From positions 12,889,104-12,953,103 of the forward strand of contig NC_012878.2 in NCBI RefSeq assembly GCF_000003195.3: 64,000 nucleotides of DNA. Reading direction: 5' to 3'. The DNA comes from Sorghum bicolor. Taxonomy: Eukaryota; Streptophyta; Magnoliopsida; Poales; Poaceae. The translations under genes and the position numbers were made by a program. Positions 42,402 to 54,800 of the stretch are shown piece after piece (within the stretch, counting starts at the first letter, position 1; the number at the start of each line of letters is the position of its first letter). Below the pieces are notes generated by a model. That model saw only the letters and a program-made list of their open reading frames with translations, did not search any database and had not been told where the DNA came from.

Positions 42402-45400
42402 TGTACTAGACCATAGGGTAGCACAATGCAGTCATCACACATCCATACCTGAGTACTGCCGGAGATGCATAATTAAAACCCCCCAAGTTAGTACTTAAAT
42501 AGACACCTAGAGTCCTTATATGGGCAGGGAGGATTCAACCACTGGCATACTTTAGGTGTTGATTTTCTTAATTTATTTAAAACTCTTTTATTTTTAAATA
42601 CACAAACGCTGCATTTTAATACTGAACTTGCTCCGATGCCAGCTGCCACAGAACCGACCAAATTATAAGAGTTCAAGTGTAGAAACGATCGATCTAGCAA
42701 TCAAGTTTCCAGACTTGAGCCCATATAATCCCGGTAGTCAACCGAAATCATGAAGGATTTCAAACCAACTTTGCAACATACCAAGATCGTAATAATTCAA
42801 CACAATACAACGATTGTTGCATAGTTCATTCATTGCCGACGAAGCGGCACCACATCAGAGTTACTTAGTTATTACAACACAAGTTTAAAGTAGCGGAAGC
42901 AACATAGTTTTCACATACACATTTCATAAGTTCTTGTTACAGCCAGAGTATCATCATATCCACCAAAAGCATCAAGGGTACAAAGTTGTTAGAGAACCGC
43001 GCCCAATGGTTTAGTCCTCATCCCCAGCGGGATGAAGACAGGTCTTGCAGAAGCCATCATAGAAGAAATCATCTACAATAGGTGGGAATAAACCCTCAGT
43101 ACGAGGATGTACTCAGCTAGACTTACCCGTCTAACCAAACATAAAAGACACCAAGGATCATGCAAGGCTGCGTATAAAGTATAGCTGGCTTGACTCATAC
43201 CTTTGCCAAAAAGCTTAGACTGGATAATGCAACATTCTTTAAGCATCACATTGATTTTCATTAGCCTACCACTAGATTAGCACCTAGACTAAGCACTTCA
43301 CTTTATTATTAGCAAGCAATAATAACCATATCAAGTTTCATCATATGTTCTTTCTTGCTATCCTCAACATCATCATTAAGGACCATTAGTACTTAGTGAA
43401 TGCTACGTTTGCCGCTGCTCTGTCAAGTTCTCACTATCCGGGAGAGACGGTGATTCGAATCGATTCCTATCCAGCTAGAGGGTTATTCCTAACACTCACC
43501 CATGCATCCCCCATCGGAGAGCAAGCGGGTCACCTTTGGTATGACTCAGGAATCGCGGCTCCGATCAGCGCCACACTCCTAGGGCTGCCACTCTGCCAGG
43601 AAGATCAGGACTTTTAACTCACCTGCCCTTGGTCTTACACCAATGCCCCCCCGCACATCGCACTTCCTCCAGTAGTGCGCACTTTATACTTGCCGGTCTT
43701 CCGGCCTGAGTCATACCACTAGGCTTCGCGGTCAGAATGAGTTATCCGGGCAACTAAGTGCTAGGCATACGTTCAACATGACAAGAGGACGTACAACGAT
43801 CGGTCCTTAGCTGCCACAGACGGAGTTACTACCACCTTGCAAAACTCCGCCCGGCTTAAGTCATTTTAAACCAGGTTCTTTCCCACGATAGCACATATAG
43901 CCAATCGTGATCCAACAATAGACCCTATTTCGCGCAGGTGACAGGATATCACCCGACTTATACCGATTAAAGCATGACTAAGCTTCTACTCGATCCTAAC
44001 TCTACACCAAGGTAAGATAGGATATCTCGAGAAGGAAAGGTATAATGCAGCAACGGTTCCATCACAACTCCTATACGTAATGCATCAATAGATATAACAT
44101 ATTCAAGCATTGCTTTGAAATTAAGTGGGAGACTTAAGATGCTCCGGGGCTTGCCTTTCATGAACGAAGCAAGCTCGTGACTAGGGCACTCGACTTCCTC
44201 TTTGGGCTCCTCGGATCCTGCTGGCTGGACCTCCGTCTCCTGGGTTACTTCCGGGCCTTCGGGGTTCACCCTGTCGAGCTCGAACGAGGTCGCAGTCTCC
44301 GGTGCACCTATTGCATGCATGAGTGAATAAGAAATGTATGCATACAAAGGGAATGATGAATGCTTTGACAAACATGATTACAAACTTCACTAGACACTCA
44401 TTTACGGAGTAAGCTTCTATTACAAGCTCACAAGGAGTACCACCACAACTTAACACAATTAAGCACAACAATCTACAACTAATTAACAGAGCAGCTCAAA
44501 GAACAATTCATAACTCGAGATATATAGATCCAACAAACATGAATGAAGACATTCTGGAAAGCTTATGAAATTGTTTACATTTCATTTTCAGACATCTCAA
44601 CAAGATTCATAAGTTAAACAGGTCAATTAAACAATGTTCCAGATTCTGTTCCAGAAAGACAGAGAGCACCAAGTTCTTGAACTCAACTTGGAAAAGCCAT
44701 AACTCTTAAACTACTGGGCCAAATGACCCCAAATTTAAACTGCAGCTAGCACACAAAGTTTACAACATTGTTGGTATAGACAAGTCTTTTAGAAAACAAA
44801 GTTATCATTGGACCATAATCAGATTACTCCCTTGCTGTCCAGAATAGCTATATAACCTTTAATTAATTATTTGTTGATATAGCAAATTCATATTTAGTGC
44901 CAACCAAGTGACTCATAAGAACAATCATGACTTAAGATTACCAGAAAACCACATGTTGACTACTAAACACTTAAAAAAAAGGCATTTATTAATTTAATTC
45001 AATAAAAGGGCATAATTAAAAAATACCAGCAAGATTGCTCAGAAAAATCTACAAAAATTACAGAAGCACAAGCAAGGTACCTTGATATTACCATAAAAGT
45101 TTCAGAACAATTGCACAAGCAAAACTTGAGATATTTAATTAACATGTAACAAGGTGCTTATTTCACAAATTAAGAAACATGGCCTAAATAGTGTCAAACA
45201 ACATGAACAAGCTACTACTACTATGAACAAGCTTGACACCAAAAGAGAACACCAACATAAGCATATTGCATTTAATATGATTTAAACAAGGATTTAAGCA
45301 AAGCTATCAACATAATTCACATATCAGAGATACAACACTCCAAAAATCATGAAATATTTACCAGAGCATTCCAATACTACCCAGAGCATAACATAAAAAT

Positions 45401-46526
45401 TTCACAGCATTTGAAGCAGTATATCAAGAGATATGAATTTATCTAGAATTAACAAGATTAATTCATAACAATTGTTTTTCACAGAAAACATGGTGCAAAT
45501 TATACTTTTATTAAAAACTAGCCATCCCATGGATCATCAAAAAATTAGTTTCACAGTTTTTGGAGCTCAGGAACTAGAGATATGATTTTTACAAGATTGC
45601 AAGAAATATGGATTTTGAATAAAAGAGAGGAGGGAGCCGTTGAGTCACTGACAGCGGAACCCACGAGTCAGCGACACAGAAAACAGAGAGCACACTCGCC
45701 CGCGAATGCTCACCGACGGTGAGCTTCTCCGGTGGATCTAAGAGCATCAGCGTGCTCCTTGAGTCATTCCGCATCGATAGAGATAGGTGGTTCCAGGGTT
45801 TGAGTGATGGAGAGGGGTCGCCGTCGACCATGGCGGCACGACGGAGCTATCCTGGCTTACCCGGCCATCTCCGACCGGTAGAGCGTCGGGGAAGGGCGGC
45901 TTAAGCATCAGTGAGACAGCGTGGAGCTTCCTAGGTAGAAAGGCCTAACCCTAACGGCTCCGGTGAGTCTGCTCACGTGCGGGGTGGTCGTCAGCGGTGA
46001 GCGTGGTGGCACGACGGCCGTGTTCCCGCTCGACGGTGTCACCAAGGCCGGAATGGTGTGACACAGACCACGACGGTGACCTAAGTAAGCTCTAACGTGA
46101 CTTAGAGAGAAGAAAGGAGGTAGGGATGGAGCAGCGGCGAGGTTCGCCGGAGTCGGGGTCGCGATGGTCGTGAACCCGACGACGGCAATCCTGGGAAATG
46201 CAGCTCACCTCGGGGAAATCTCGGCCAACCAAGAGGTGGAGAAGATGGCGGAGCTCGAGGCGGACTTGGAGACACTCGGAGAGGTGACGCGACGCGGAGG
46301 CGAGGGCGCAAGGAGCTCGCGAAGCTCTCGGCGGCAATGGCGATGGCGCCTCCGCCGTCGGGGTCGCGAGAGAGAGGCAGAGTGAATGGACGGGCGCTGG
46401 GTGAGTGCGGGGTGACGTGGCGTCCATGACGGCGTCGACGACCTGACGAGTGGGGCCAACGCCGGCGTACGGGCGCCAAATGTCGCCGAAACGCTGTCGC
46501 CGGTCGGCCACGTCGACGGGGACGAT
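42402..46526 (-). mobile_element. Non-coding LTR-like DNA, family unresolved
   Basis: About 4.1 kb without a gene. It begins tgtactag at the point where the PTTA-type gene is cut. 42800-44000 resembles long gypsy LTR sequence (ccctcagtacgaggatgtactcagct-like run). 44500-45600 is AT-rich, and 45640-46526 is GC-rich with a cactgaca...cacgagtcag stretch. In minus-strand reading this is the profile of a long chromovirus-type LTR, possibly solo. I could not find a matching target duplication, so ends and class are uncertain. The small ORFs in the GC-rich part (45719-46547) are not accepted as genes. Confidence 0.4.
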
Positions 46527-47019
46527 TGTTGATATTTGGTAACGCAATCAGGAATTAATCCGCAAGCGCACGGATATCGGTGAACACTTCACCCAGAATG
46601 TTATCCAGAGTATCGTATTTATATTTTTACCACTAGGAGAAAGCGTGCATCTGACTAACCAGGTCTAATACTACTAACCCTTAGGCTACAAACAATGTGA
46701 TTCGATGTGAATGATGTATACAGAAGACTACAACCGCACTCTCATTCTAACCTTGGTAAGGATGATCTACTGTTCTGTTGGGGAGGCTCACGAAATCTAG
46801 ACACCACAAAGGATGTTCGACCTGTACCTATAAACCCTATCGATCCTACTAACGAGATTACTACCACGGTCTAGCTAGACAGGGGATATCTACGAGTATC
46901 CTAGCCCAAACACCACGTTTACGCTAGAAATGATTACTCTAAACTCTACGCGAAGAGATCAAAGTAAACTCATAAATCAAAGAACAATAAAATAAGAACT
47001 TACTGGAATTTAGAAGTCA
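46527..47019 (-). repeat. Truncated Athila-2-type LTR
   Basis: It starts TGTTGATATTTGG exactly like the Athila-2 LTR, follows it for about 490 bp with frequent substitutions, then stops at about 47019 (tagaagtcaa). The rest of the LTR and any element body are missing. It is more diverged than the Athila-2 LTRs are from each other. The following 47020-47254 is unrecognised. Confidence 0.85.
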
Positions 47020-47254
47020 AAATAGGAAGCAATTTTTTTCTTCCTCAAATGCATACAAAATAGAGAGCGATTCACTTGGATCCCTGGAGAAATTGGGATG
47101 TTTTTTTATTACATTTGGCAGCCGGAGAGCGATTCTCTTCGAGCGCTTCCAAACATACTATATAACTTTGTTCACGACTAATAAAAAGGTAACAATTTAA
47201 GATATTTTTTTAGCATAAACAATCGAGATAAGTAAAGTGTACCTAGTCTAGCAA

Positions 47255-47464
47255 GGCCTTATTTGGTTTCAAATTTTTTTGCAAATGGACACCGTAGTAC
47301 TTTCGTTTGTATTTGACAAATATTGTCTAATCATAAACTAATTAGACTCAAAGGATTCGTCTCGTAAATTATAGACAAATTGTGTAATTAGTTATTATTT
47401 TTTTATCTATATTTAATGCTCCATATGCAATTCGATGTGACGGAGAATCTAAAATTTTTGGAGC
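47255..47464. mobile_element. Tourist-like MITE, right end missing
   Basis: The left end is GGCCTTATTTGGTTT. The interior matches the other GGCCTTGTTTAGTT MITEs (tcgtctcgtaaattatagacaaa, gatgtgacggagaatct). Its right terminus is absent: the next copy starts 3 bp later, so it was truncated before or when that copy inserted. Confidence 0.7.
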
Positions 47465-47467
47465 TAA

Positions 47468-47701
47468 GGCCTTGTTTAGTTCTAAAAAATTTTGCAAAAT
47501 GCACACGGTAGCACTTTCGTTTGTATTTGATAAATATTACCCAATCATAGAATAACTAGGCTTAAAAAATTCGTCTCGTAAATTACAGACAAACTGTATA
47601 ATTAGTTATTATTTTTATTATATATTTAATATTTCATACATGTGTCGTAAAATTCGATGTGACGGAAAATCTAAATTTTTTTACAAGGCCTAAACAAGTC
47701 C
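47468..47701. mobile_element. Tourist-like MITE upstream of MYB3R
   Basis: The termini are GGCCTTGTTTAG and CTAAACAAGTCC, and the 3-bp target duplication is TAA (47465-47467 and 47702-47704). It sits about 50 bp upstream of the GC-rich MYB3R promoter and could set its upstream limit. Confidence 0.8.
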
Positions 47702-48000
47702 TAAGTAAAACTGGGTAATTGTAAATTTGTGACAGCCCAGCCCAGGAGCCAGCCGTTGGCGTTTGAAAAGCCCCGAAGCGGCAGGCGCACCCGCCTCCCG
47801 GATGGCTCAGAATCAGATCCACCGGTTCCGTGGGTTCCCGACATCCCAACCGTCCTTGCCAGTCCGCTCCGTGCTTCTTCCTCTCTCACTCACCCAACCC
47901 CGTTCGTTGGCCTCCGCTCCGAAATTTAAAACCTCCCAAGCCGGAGAAGCCAAGACCCCCTTTTCCCCCTATTATTAATAAAAATTCGGTCGAAAAAAGC
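47702..48000 (+). promoter_or_regulatory. MYB3R promoter region with AACGG cores
   Basis: CCGTT (complement AACGG) occurs at 47753-47757 within gccgttggc and at 47900-47904. AACGG is the core of the mitosis-specific activator element bound by MYB3R proteins, and the first site matches most of that consensus. An AT-rich tattaataaaaa near 47972 could serve as a TATA-like element. The start site is inferred, not seen. Confidence 0.45.
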
Positions 48001-48118
48001 CTTCCCTTTTGGTCTGCGCGATTCGAGATTCCGGAGCACCGCGGCGGCGGCCGGATCGGGGTGGCGGCGCGGTTCGGTCGCCGCTGGAGCGGAGCGGATG
48101 CGCCGCGCCCCCTGTGAG
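48000..48118 (+). other. MYB3R: MYB3R 5' untranslated exon 1
   Basis: A GC-rich leader ends at a consensus donor, CTGTGAG|GTGAGA. The start is approximate. Intron 1 runs 48119-48699 and ends in a pyrimidine-rich tract plus TTGACAG. Confidence 0.65.
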
Positions 48119-48729
48119 GTGAGACTTCTTTCCTGCGCTTCCCTTCTCGCCTGCTCCGCTGCCTCGATCCGGTTGCGCCCAAGGCCCACCGGCGGCGCAG
48201 CGCGGCGCGGCGTTCTGATACCCGGCTTCGCGCTCGGCGCGGCAGCGGAAGGGGTGGCGGGGCTGGGGGTGAGCGGTGCGTTCATTCTGGAGCCGCTCTA
48301 GAGGAAGTGGCCGTGGCGATGGGTTTGTCGTGGCGGATTTGTGGCTGGGCGTGGGGCTGCGCAATGGTGATAGCGCCGGCGGTGCGCTAGCAGAGCCTTG
48401 TAGAGGGATTGATGTCCTGTGAGGACTGTGAGGTTGTGCGGCGATTTTGAAAGACTATATTTGTTCTTCCTTTGTAGATGTTTATCTTGTTCTCGTCTGC
48501 GTTCTAGAATTCTCAAATCTAGCCAATTTTACTCGGGTTTGTTAATTTCTCACTGCGAAAAGTTCGTATCTTGTGGTTAACTTTGAGTGCATGTCTATCT
48601 TGGCAAAATCATGAGCACCACCATATCTTCATAATTGTGTAATTTCTGTAACTATTTGTTTAAATTATTCAATTTTGTTCCTTTTTTCCCTCTTGACAGA
48701 CTGTGATCACTTCTCCCAAAAACTCCTAG
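48098..48729 (+). other. Upstream ORF 1 of MYB3R (spliced)
   Basis: ATG at 48098 reads 7 codons to the exon 1 donor and continues in frame from 48700 for 9 codons to TAG at 48727-48729. It is a 16-residue uORF spanning the exon 1/2 junction. It lies in the leader if transcription starts upstream of 48098. Confidence 0.55.
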
Positions 48730-48756
48730 AAGACCTTAGAGGGGTTTAACATTGGG

Positions 48757-48819
48757 ATGAATCTTTGGGCCCTTACCTTGCTTTTAAGTGGAGATTCAGT
48801 TTTCTATTTTCATTTATGA
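48757..48819 (+). other. Upstream ORF 2 of MYB3R overlapping the main start
   Basis: ATG at 48757 (context ggg ATG a) reads 20 codons and stops at TGA 48817-48819. This stop overlaps the main ATG (48816-48818) as ATGA, in a different frame. Such an overlap can allow termination-reinitiation or restrict main ORF translation. The effect is inferred. Confidence 0.7.
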
Positions 48820-51800
48820 TGACGGGTGAAAAGCAAATGACTTCGAAGGGCACAGAGTCTTCATCTTCTTCTGTTCCTCCTGATGGAGTAGTCAGCAGGG
48901 AACCTCAAAAAGGGGGGAGATTACCCAATGGGTGAATTTCTATCTGTTTATTAGAATCACTCATCAGGTTTTACATTATGCATATTCCTTCTTAGTTCTT
49001 ATATTATATGTATATTTATCTCCTGCTTCAGGAGGACAACTGGTCCAGCACGTCGCTCATCCAAGGGAAATTGGACTCCAGAAGAGGTAAAGTTAGGCCT
49101 TGTTTAGTTCCGGAAAAATTTTGGATTTTGGCACTGTAGCATTTTCGTTTTTATTTAACAAATATTATCCAATCATGGACTAACTAGGCTCAAAAGATTC
49201 ATCTCGTGATTTACAGGCAAACTGTGCAATTAGTTTTTATTTTCGTCTATATCTAATGCTTCATGCATGTGCTCCAAGATTTGATGTGACGGGGAATCTT
49301 GAAAAGTTTTTGGTTTTCGGGGTGAACTAAACAAGGCCTTAGCATGCATTTTCAATAAAGCATTTGAATAATGAGGTAAATAACCTATCTTAGGTAGCTT
49401 AGAGGAATGCTATGCTAAACGCCCATTCTCAATAAGATAATCTTTTTCTCTACATAGTGAAGATAAATATCATACAGATATATAACTTTTCACCATATTT
49501 TTCTTCTACTGTAGTTGATACTATAGTTGATAATAGGCAGGGATTACAGTTCTGATTCTCTTGCTGCATTTATTTTCATTTGCAACAAACATTAGATACA
49601 GTAACACTGTTCAGTGACATGCCTACATCAGCGCCAAAAATTTATTTGATGCCAATTTTCTTTTTATATGCTAAGCATTTCATCATGAAACCGTGCTGAA
49701 GATGGCCTATATGTGCTTAGACCATATTTTGCCTATCTACTGGTGTGGTCTGATGGGCACATATGCTACTCAATTGTAGGATGACATACTTCGCGAAGCT
49801 GTTGAAACTTACAAGGGAAAAAATTGGAAAAAGATAGGTACTTTCTTTAGCTGATACAAAGTTGATATGTTGTCTTTTCTCAATTTGTGTAGCACAGGAT
49901 GTTAATTTCTTTTTGAAGTATCATATATCCAAATTTAAACTGACCATATACAATGGCACTTCACTTATTTTGCTAATTTGCATCTTGTTTGCTTGCGATT
50001 TGCATTACAAATCCTGATCTTAAACAATGGATTGTTGTATTATGGAATGTAGTACCACCTTTTTTTGTAGAACTGTCAACTTAGTTTGATGCACTAGCTC
50101 GAAGCTAGCACTTTAGCACCAAATAAAGGTCTAAGTAGATGTGCCCGTCTGGATAATGTTTATAGTGTAATAATTTGAATATATGATATAAAGAATTGCC
50201 CCTGATGCTCATAAGTTGTGTACATGCTACATACCTTTATTCTTATTATTTATTTGTTATTGCATAACTCTGTTTTACCGTGGTTATACTTCACGAAATT
50301 GACATCAGGTGCACACATCATTCTTTGAATTTTGTGGTTGTATCATTTCTGCTCATGACAATGACTGTACTGCATCCTTAATTGCTTACAATAATGTGAC
50401 TCAAACTCAATTTTCATGCTACTATTCCATCCTTTTCCCCTTGCTTGTCAATGAAAATCTTTATCTGAAACTAATGCTTGATGAACTACTTTCTTTTTCC
50501 CAGCTGAATCTTTTCCAGGTAGGACTGATGTTCAATGTTTGCATAGGTGGCAGAAGGTTTTGAACCCTGAACTTGTTAAAGGGCCATGGTCCAAAGAAGT
50601 AAGTTCTACAGTTTTCCATTTGGGGTTTATTTCACTTTTCTTAAAACAAACTAGTCCCATTTATGTTATTTTACTGCATTATTACATGCTGCATGATTCT
50701 TTTATTATTTTCTTTTTTTCCAGGAAGATGAGATCATTATTCAGATGGTAAACAAACATGGGCCAAAGAAATGGTCGACCATAGCCCAAGCTCTTCCTGG
50801 ACGTATTGGAAAGCAATGTCGGGAAAGGTATGCTATGAAAGATACTTGTAGTAGTGTTACAGATCAGAGTGCCACACTAACTAGAGGAAACTTTCCTACT
50901 TCAAAATTACAAATACAATACTAAGTGTAGCTATTTTTTTCCACTCTTCTCGTGATGATTACTATGCATATAAATTCTTTGAAGCCTGAATAGTAACCAA
51001 TGAAATATATTCATTGCATATACACTACTCATTTATGTGCAATTACTCTTGGAGATGCATGGCAAAGGTTTCATGTATCAAATATCATGAAATGGCATGC
51101 CTAGAATTTGTTTCTCTGTGGGCTTGGTTTGGGGCATATATAATGCAAATTGTTAGTTAGCTGCAAACATGCAAACCATATTAATTTGGAGATACATTCT
51201 GATGTGAAACATTTTGACGTGGCATCTTCATTTAGATGGCACAACCATCTTAATCCTGGGATCAATAAGGACGCATGGACACAAGACGAGGAAATCAGGC
51301 TCATCCATGCTCATCAAACTTATGGAAACAAATGGGCTGAGTTGACAAAGTTTTTACCAGGAAGGTACATATTCTTTCCCTAGCTTCTTTTAAACTAGCA
51401 AGAGTAATAGATAATGTCAAATGGAAAAAGCATAATATTCTATGCATTATTGATACTCCATTGCAATATGACTGACATATATATATCACATTGTAACATC
51501 CTGATATATTATTGGGTCACTAATTTAAAAGTGCATCACTAAATCAGCCTGTTAAAGAATATTGAGCTATATTAGAATACATAGAAATTGATGAGTAAGT
51601 TTGTATATTATCCTATCAGGACAGACAATGCAATTAAAAATCATTGGCACAGCTCGGTGAAGAAGAAAGTTGATTCATACAGATCATCTGGTTTACTGGC
51701 TCAATTCCAGGGTCTGACACCTGTTGAATACACTCCTGGTGGTTTAAATGTTGATTCTTCATCTGCCATGACCAATCAAATTAGCGAAGACAGTGGTTTT

Positions 51801-54800
51801 AATGTTTTTCGGGAGGCTGAAGATTCAATGGAGTTAAGTCAATCATCGTTTGCCAAGGGTTCTTGCTCTCAGGAGGAGCAAACTGATGTGACTTTGGGAT
51901 CTCATTTGCATGTGCATGAATCTTTGTGTCAAGATGGTTTCAATAATGCTGAGAATGGTGCTTCTGCTTTACCTGACATGCATCACCACTTATCCACTTC
52001 TGACATGGATCAAGATAAACACTTGCAGGAAGGAATGGATTTGGATAAACACTTGCAGCTAGAGTTTTCTCAAGGAATAGATTTGCATCTTGATACAGAT
52101 GAAGTGCCAAACAACTTTGTGATAAGAGATAGCCAGGCATCCAATGAGCTTGCAGTTCAATTTCAGGACAGACAGACTATGAATAGTTCAGAAAATGATG
52201 GAGTATCTTTGATACCATATGCTGTAACGCCATGTGTTCCCATCTTACCTAGTGTTTCTGGATGTGAGCATAACATAAATGTGATGTCCGAAGTGGGCAT
52301 TAAAAATGATAATTGTTTCCAATCTGAAAAGTGGCAGGATATTTCCATTCAATCAGGTGCATATTCTTCTGAAGCTGCAAGCAACTTTTCAGCACCACTT
52401 TACCCATTGCAGACAGCTGAACCAGTAACAATGATGGGTGGCCCTGTGTATTATCAGAGTTCTGTAACGTCATTACCACCGGACTTCATTTCTTCAGATG
52501 GTGCTTCTAATGCATCTGGTGTCAAATTTGAGACAAATCACAATCCTGTTTCTCGCCAAGGTTTGGAGATTAAAACTTGCCACAATCCTTCCGGTGATCC
52601 TGATCAAAATTCATATATGTGCAGCGAAGATGACAGAAACAGGACTTCTGAACCAATGGACAGCATACCAGAATCTGAAAAGGAACAGCAGGTTGATGTT
52701 GAACAGTCATGTTTGGAGCCTGCAGCCTACAGTTTTAAGGAACCATTATCAAGTCATGGTGACACCATATTAAATGAAAAGGAGGATGCTGGAGCTCTAT
52801 GCTATGAACCTCCTTGCTTTCCAAGTTTTGAAGTTCCTTTTGTCAGCTGTGAGCTTGTAAACTCCAGCGATCTCCCAGAATATAGTCCTCTTGGCATTCG
52901 AGAGTTGATGAGGACGACCTTGAACTTCCCTACCCCAGTAAGATTGTGGGGATCCCCTCCTAGGGATGGTAGTCCTGATGCTGTCTTAAAGAATGCTGCC
53001 AAAAGATTCGTGTGCACCCCGTCCATAATGAAAAAAAGGCCTAGAGACCTATCATCTCCTGGTCCTGATATAAGAAACGAAAAGAAATCAAATACTGAAA
53101 AGGATTGTAGGAGCTCAGGCATGTCCTCTACAAGAGTTGGGAAATCTTGCATGGATAGCCCTGATGATTCAGCTGATTTAGTTTCACCAAAAGAGACAAC
53201 TGCATTTCAAAAGAACGTCAAGCTTTCTCACGAAAACAAAGAAAACTTGAATGGAATTACTGATCAAGGAGAAAATGAAGGCAATGCAAAGGTAAACAAT
53301 TTGGCTGAAGCCAAGGGATGTTTCACTGTGGACAGTGATTGTATGAACAGTTTACTAGTACTTTCAATCTACTACTAGTTATTTTTTATACTCAATTATT
53401 TTTTCATAGATAAAAAACACTAAAAATCTTTGGCTCAATGAGTGGTGGATCTCCTTTACTGGAAGTGCACATTGCCTATCAATAAAGATGTAGCAGGGAA
53501 ACTAGAAGTATAACGGATCATATAAGGCCTGTGGGAGAATCTTGATGGTTGTATGAAGGGTGGGCTGGTGGCAAAAGTTCACTTATTAGTAATAAAGTTT
53601 ATAGAATGAAATGCAATTAATCTTACTCTTGAAATATAACTTGCATTGTGTCTTTGCGCGTTTCTTATCCTGTTCCTCTATATATTGTCTGGTCCAGCAT
53701 TCTACAGGGATTCTTACTAAGAGCAGTGTCGACAACCACAATACTCCTAAGCATGGTCCAAATTTTCAAAGTCAGGGGCTAAATACCAGTGCGCAGGTGT
53801 CTAACTCTAAAGACATAATATTTTCTAGATCAAAGCCATCAGAACTTCTTGTTGATAAATCTGCAGCCTGCGTTGATGCAGATTATGAGTATGTGAACAT
53901 GTAAGTTGGATGCTCTTCTACGCTTTACTTAGTGAGAAATTTCCATGCAAGTTTGTTTCACAAATCCTGAAGCTGTGTTGTTAGTATATATAGTTGGTAG
54001 TTGTTAATTAACCATCAAATCAATGCCCTTTAAAGTTATGTTTAATTTTCTGGGATACTAGCAAGAAACCATGTGGTTTCCCCAGTAGAGCAAAAATTGC
54101 TTGGTACTTTTGCTCCAAAATTTTTACAAAGTGCATTGAGTTGGGAGAATATTCCCTGACTTAAATAGAGCCACAGTACTGGTTTAACCTGGTGAAAATT
54201 GTAAATTGAGTGATGGTTTTAAGACAACTCAAGTCACAATTACGTCATGATCGAGCCAGCTATTAATTATGGTATGGTACTCTATTTTAAAATGCTGTTC
54301 TGAAGATCTTCTCAGATTTCATTATTTTCATTTCAACTATAACTGATCTGTGGTTAATTTAATGATGGTACAGATCAAATTTTAGAATTCGTCCAGTCAG
54401 TGGTACTTAGTTTTGCTAACTTAAGTATTGATCCTTGTTTCACTGAGTCAAGAGCTCCTGCCCAGGTTGCTGGTCCTTGGTTTTTAGGGCATGTGATTGC
54501 TGGTGGTTTTTTTCTTGTAGCCCTGTGGCGCAACTCTAACCTATTTCCTGGGGTGTTGGTGTGTGTGGTGTTCCCGTACTCGGGTTAGGGTCCTTCACTC
54601 GTGTACTACTTTTTCTAACTTAATGAAATGATGCACAGCTCTGTTGTGTAGTTTGAGAAAAATATTGACACAGTAAAAAATGCACTATTCCTTTCCAATT
54701 ATCCTGTGACAATGTTAATTATCCATGATAGTATGAGTACAATCATGATTCTGATTGGCTGTTATTGTCAGATTGGCTGATACTCCAGGTATTAAAAGAG

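Noticed and set aside
46092..46547. 151-codon minus-strand ORF resembling a gene start
   Set aside because: It sits in GC-rich LTR-like DNA, with competing frames on both strands and no domain or splice structure to support it.
47886..48364. Overlapping minus-strand ORFs over the MYB3R leader
   Set aside because: They are shadows of a GC-rich 5' region. The plus-strand exon/intron structure explains the sequence.
51588..51619. ATG at 51588 as start of the large MYB3R ORF
   Set aside because: This region is intron: the exon starts after the AG at 51618-51619 and completes R3 in frame from upstream exons.
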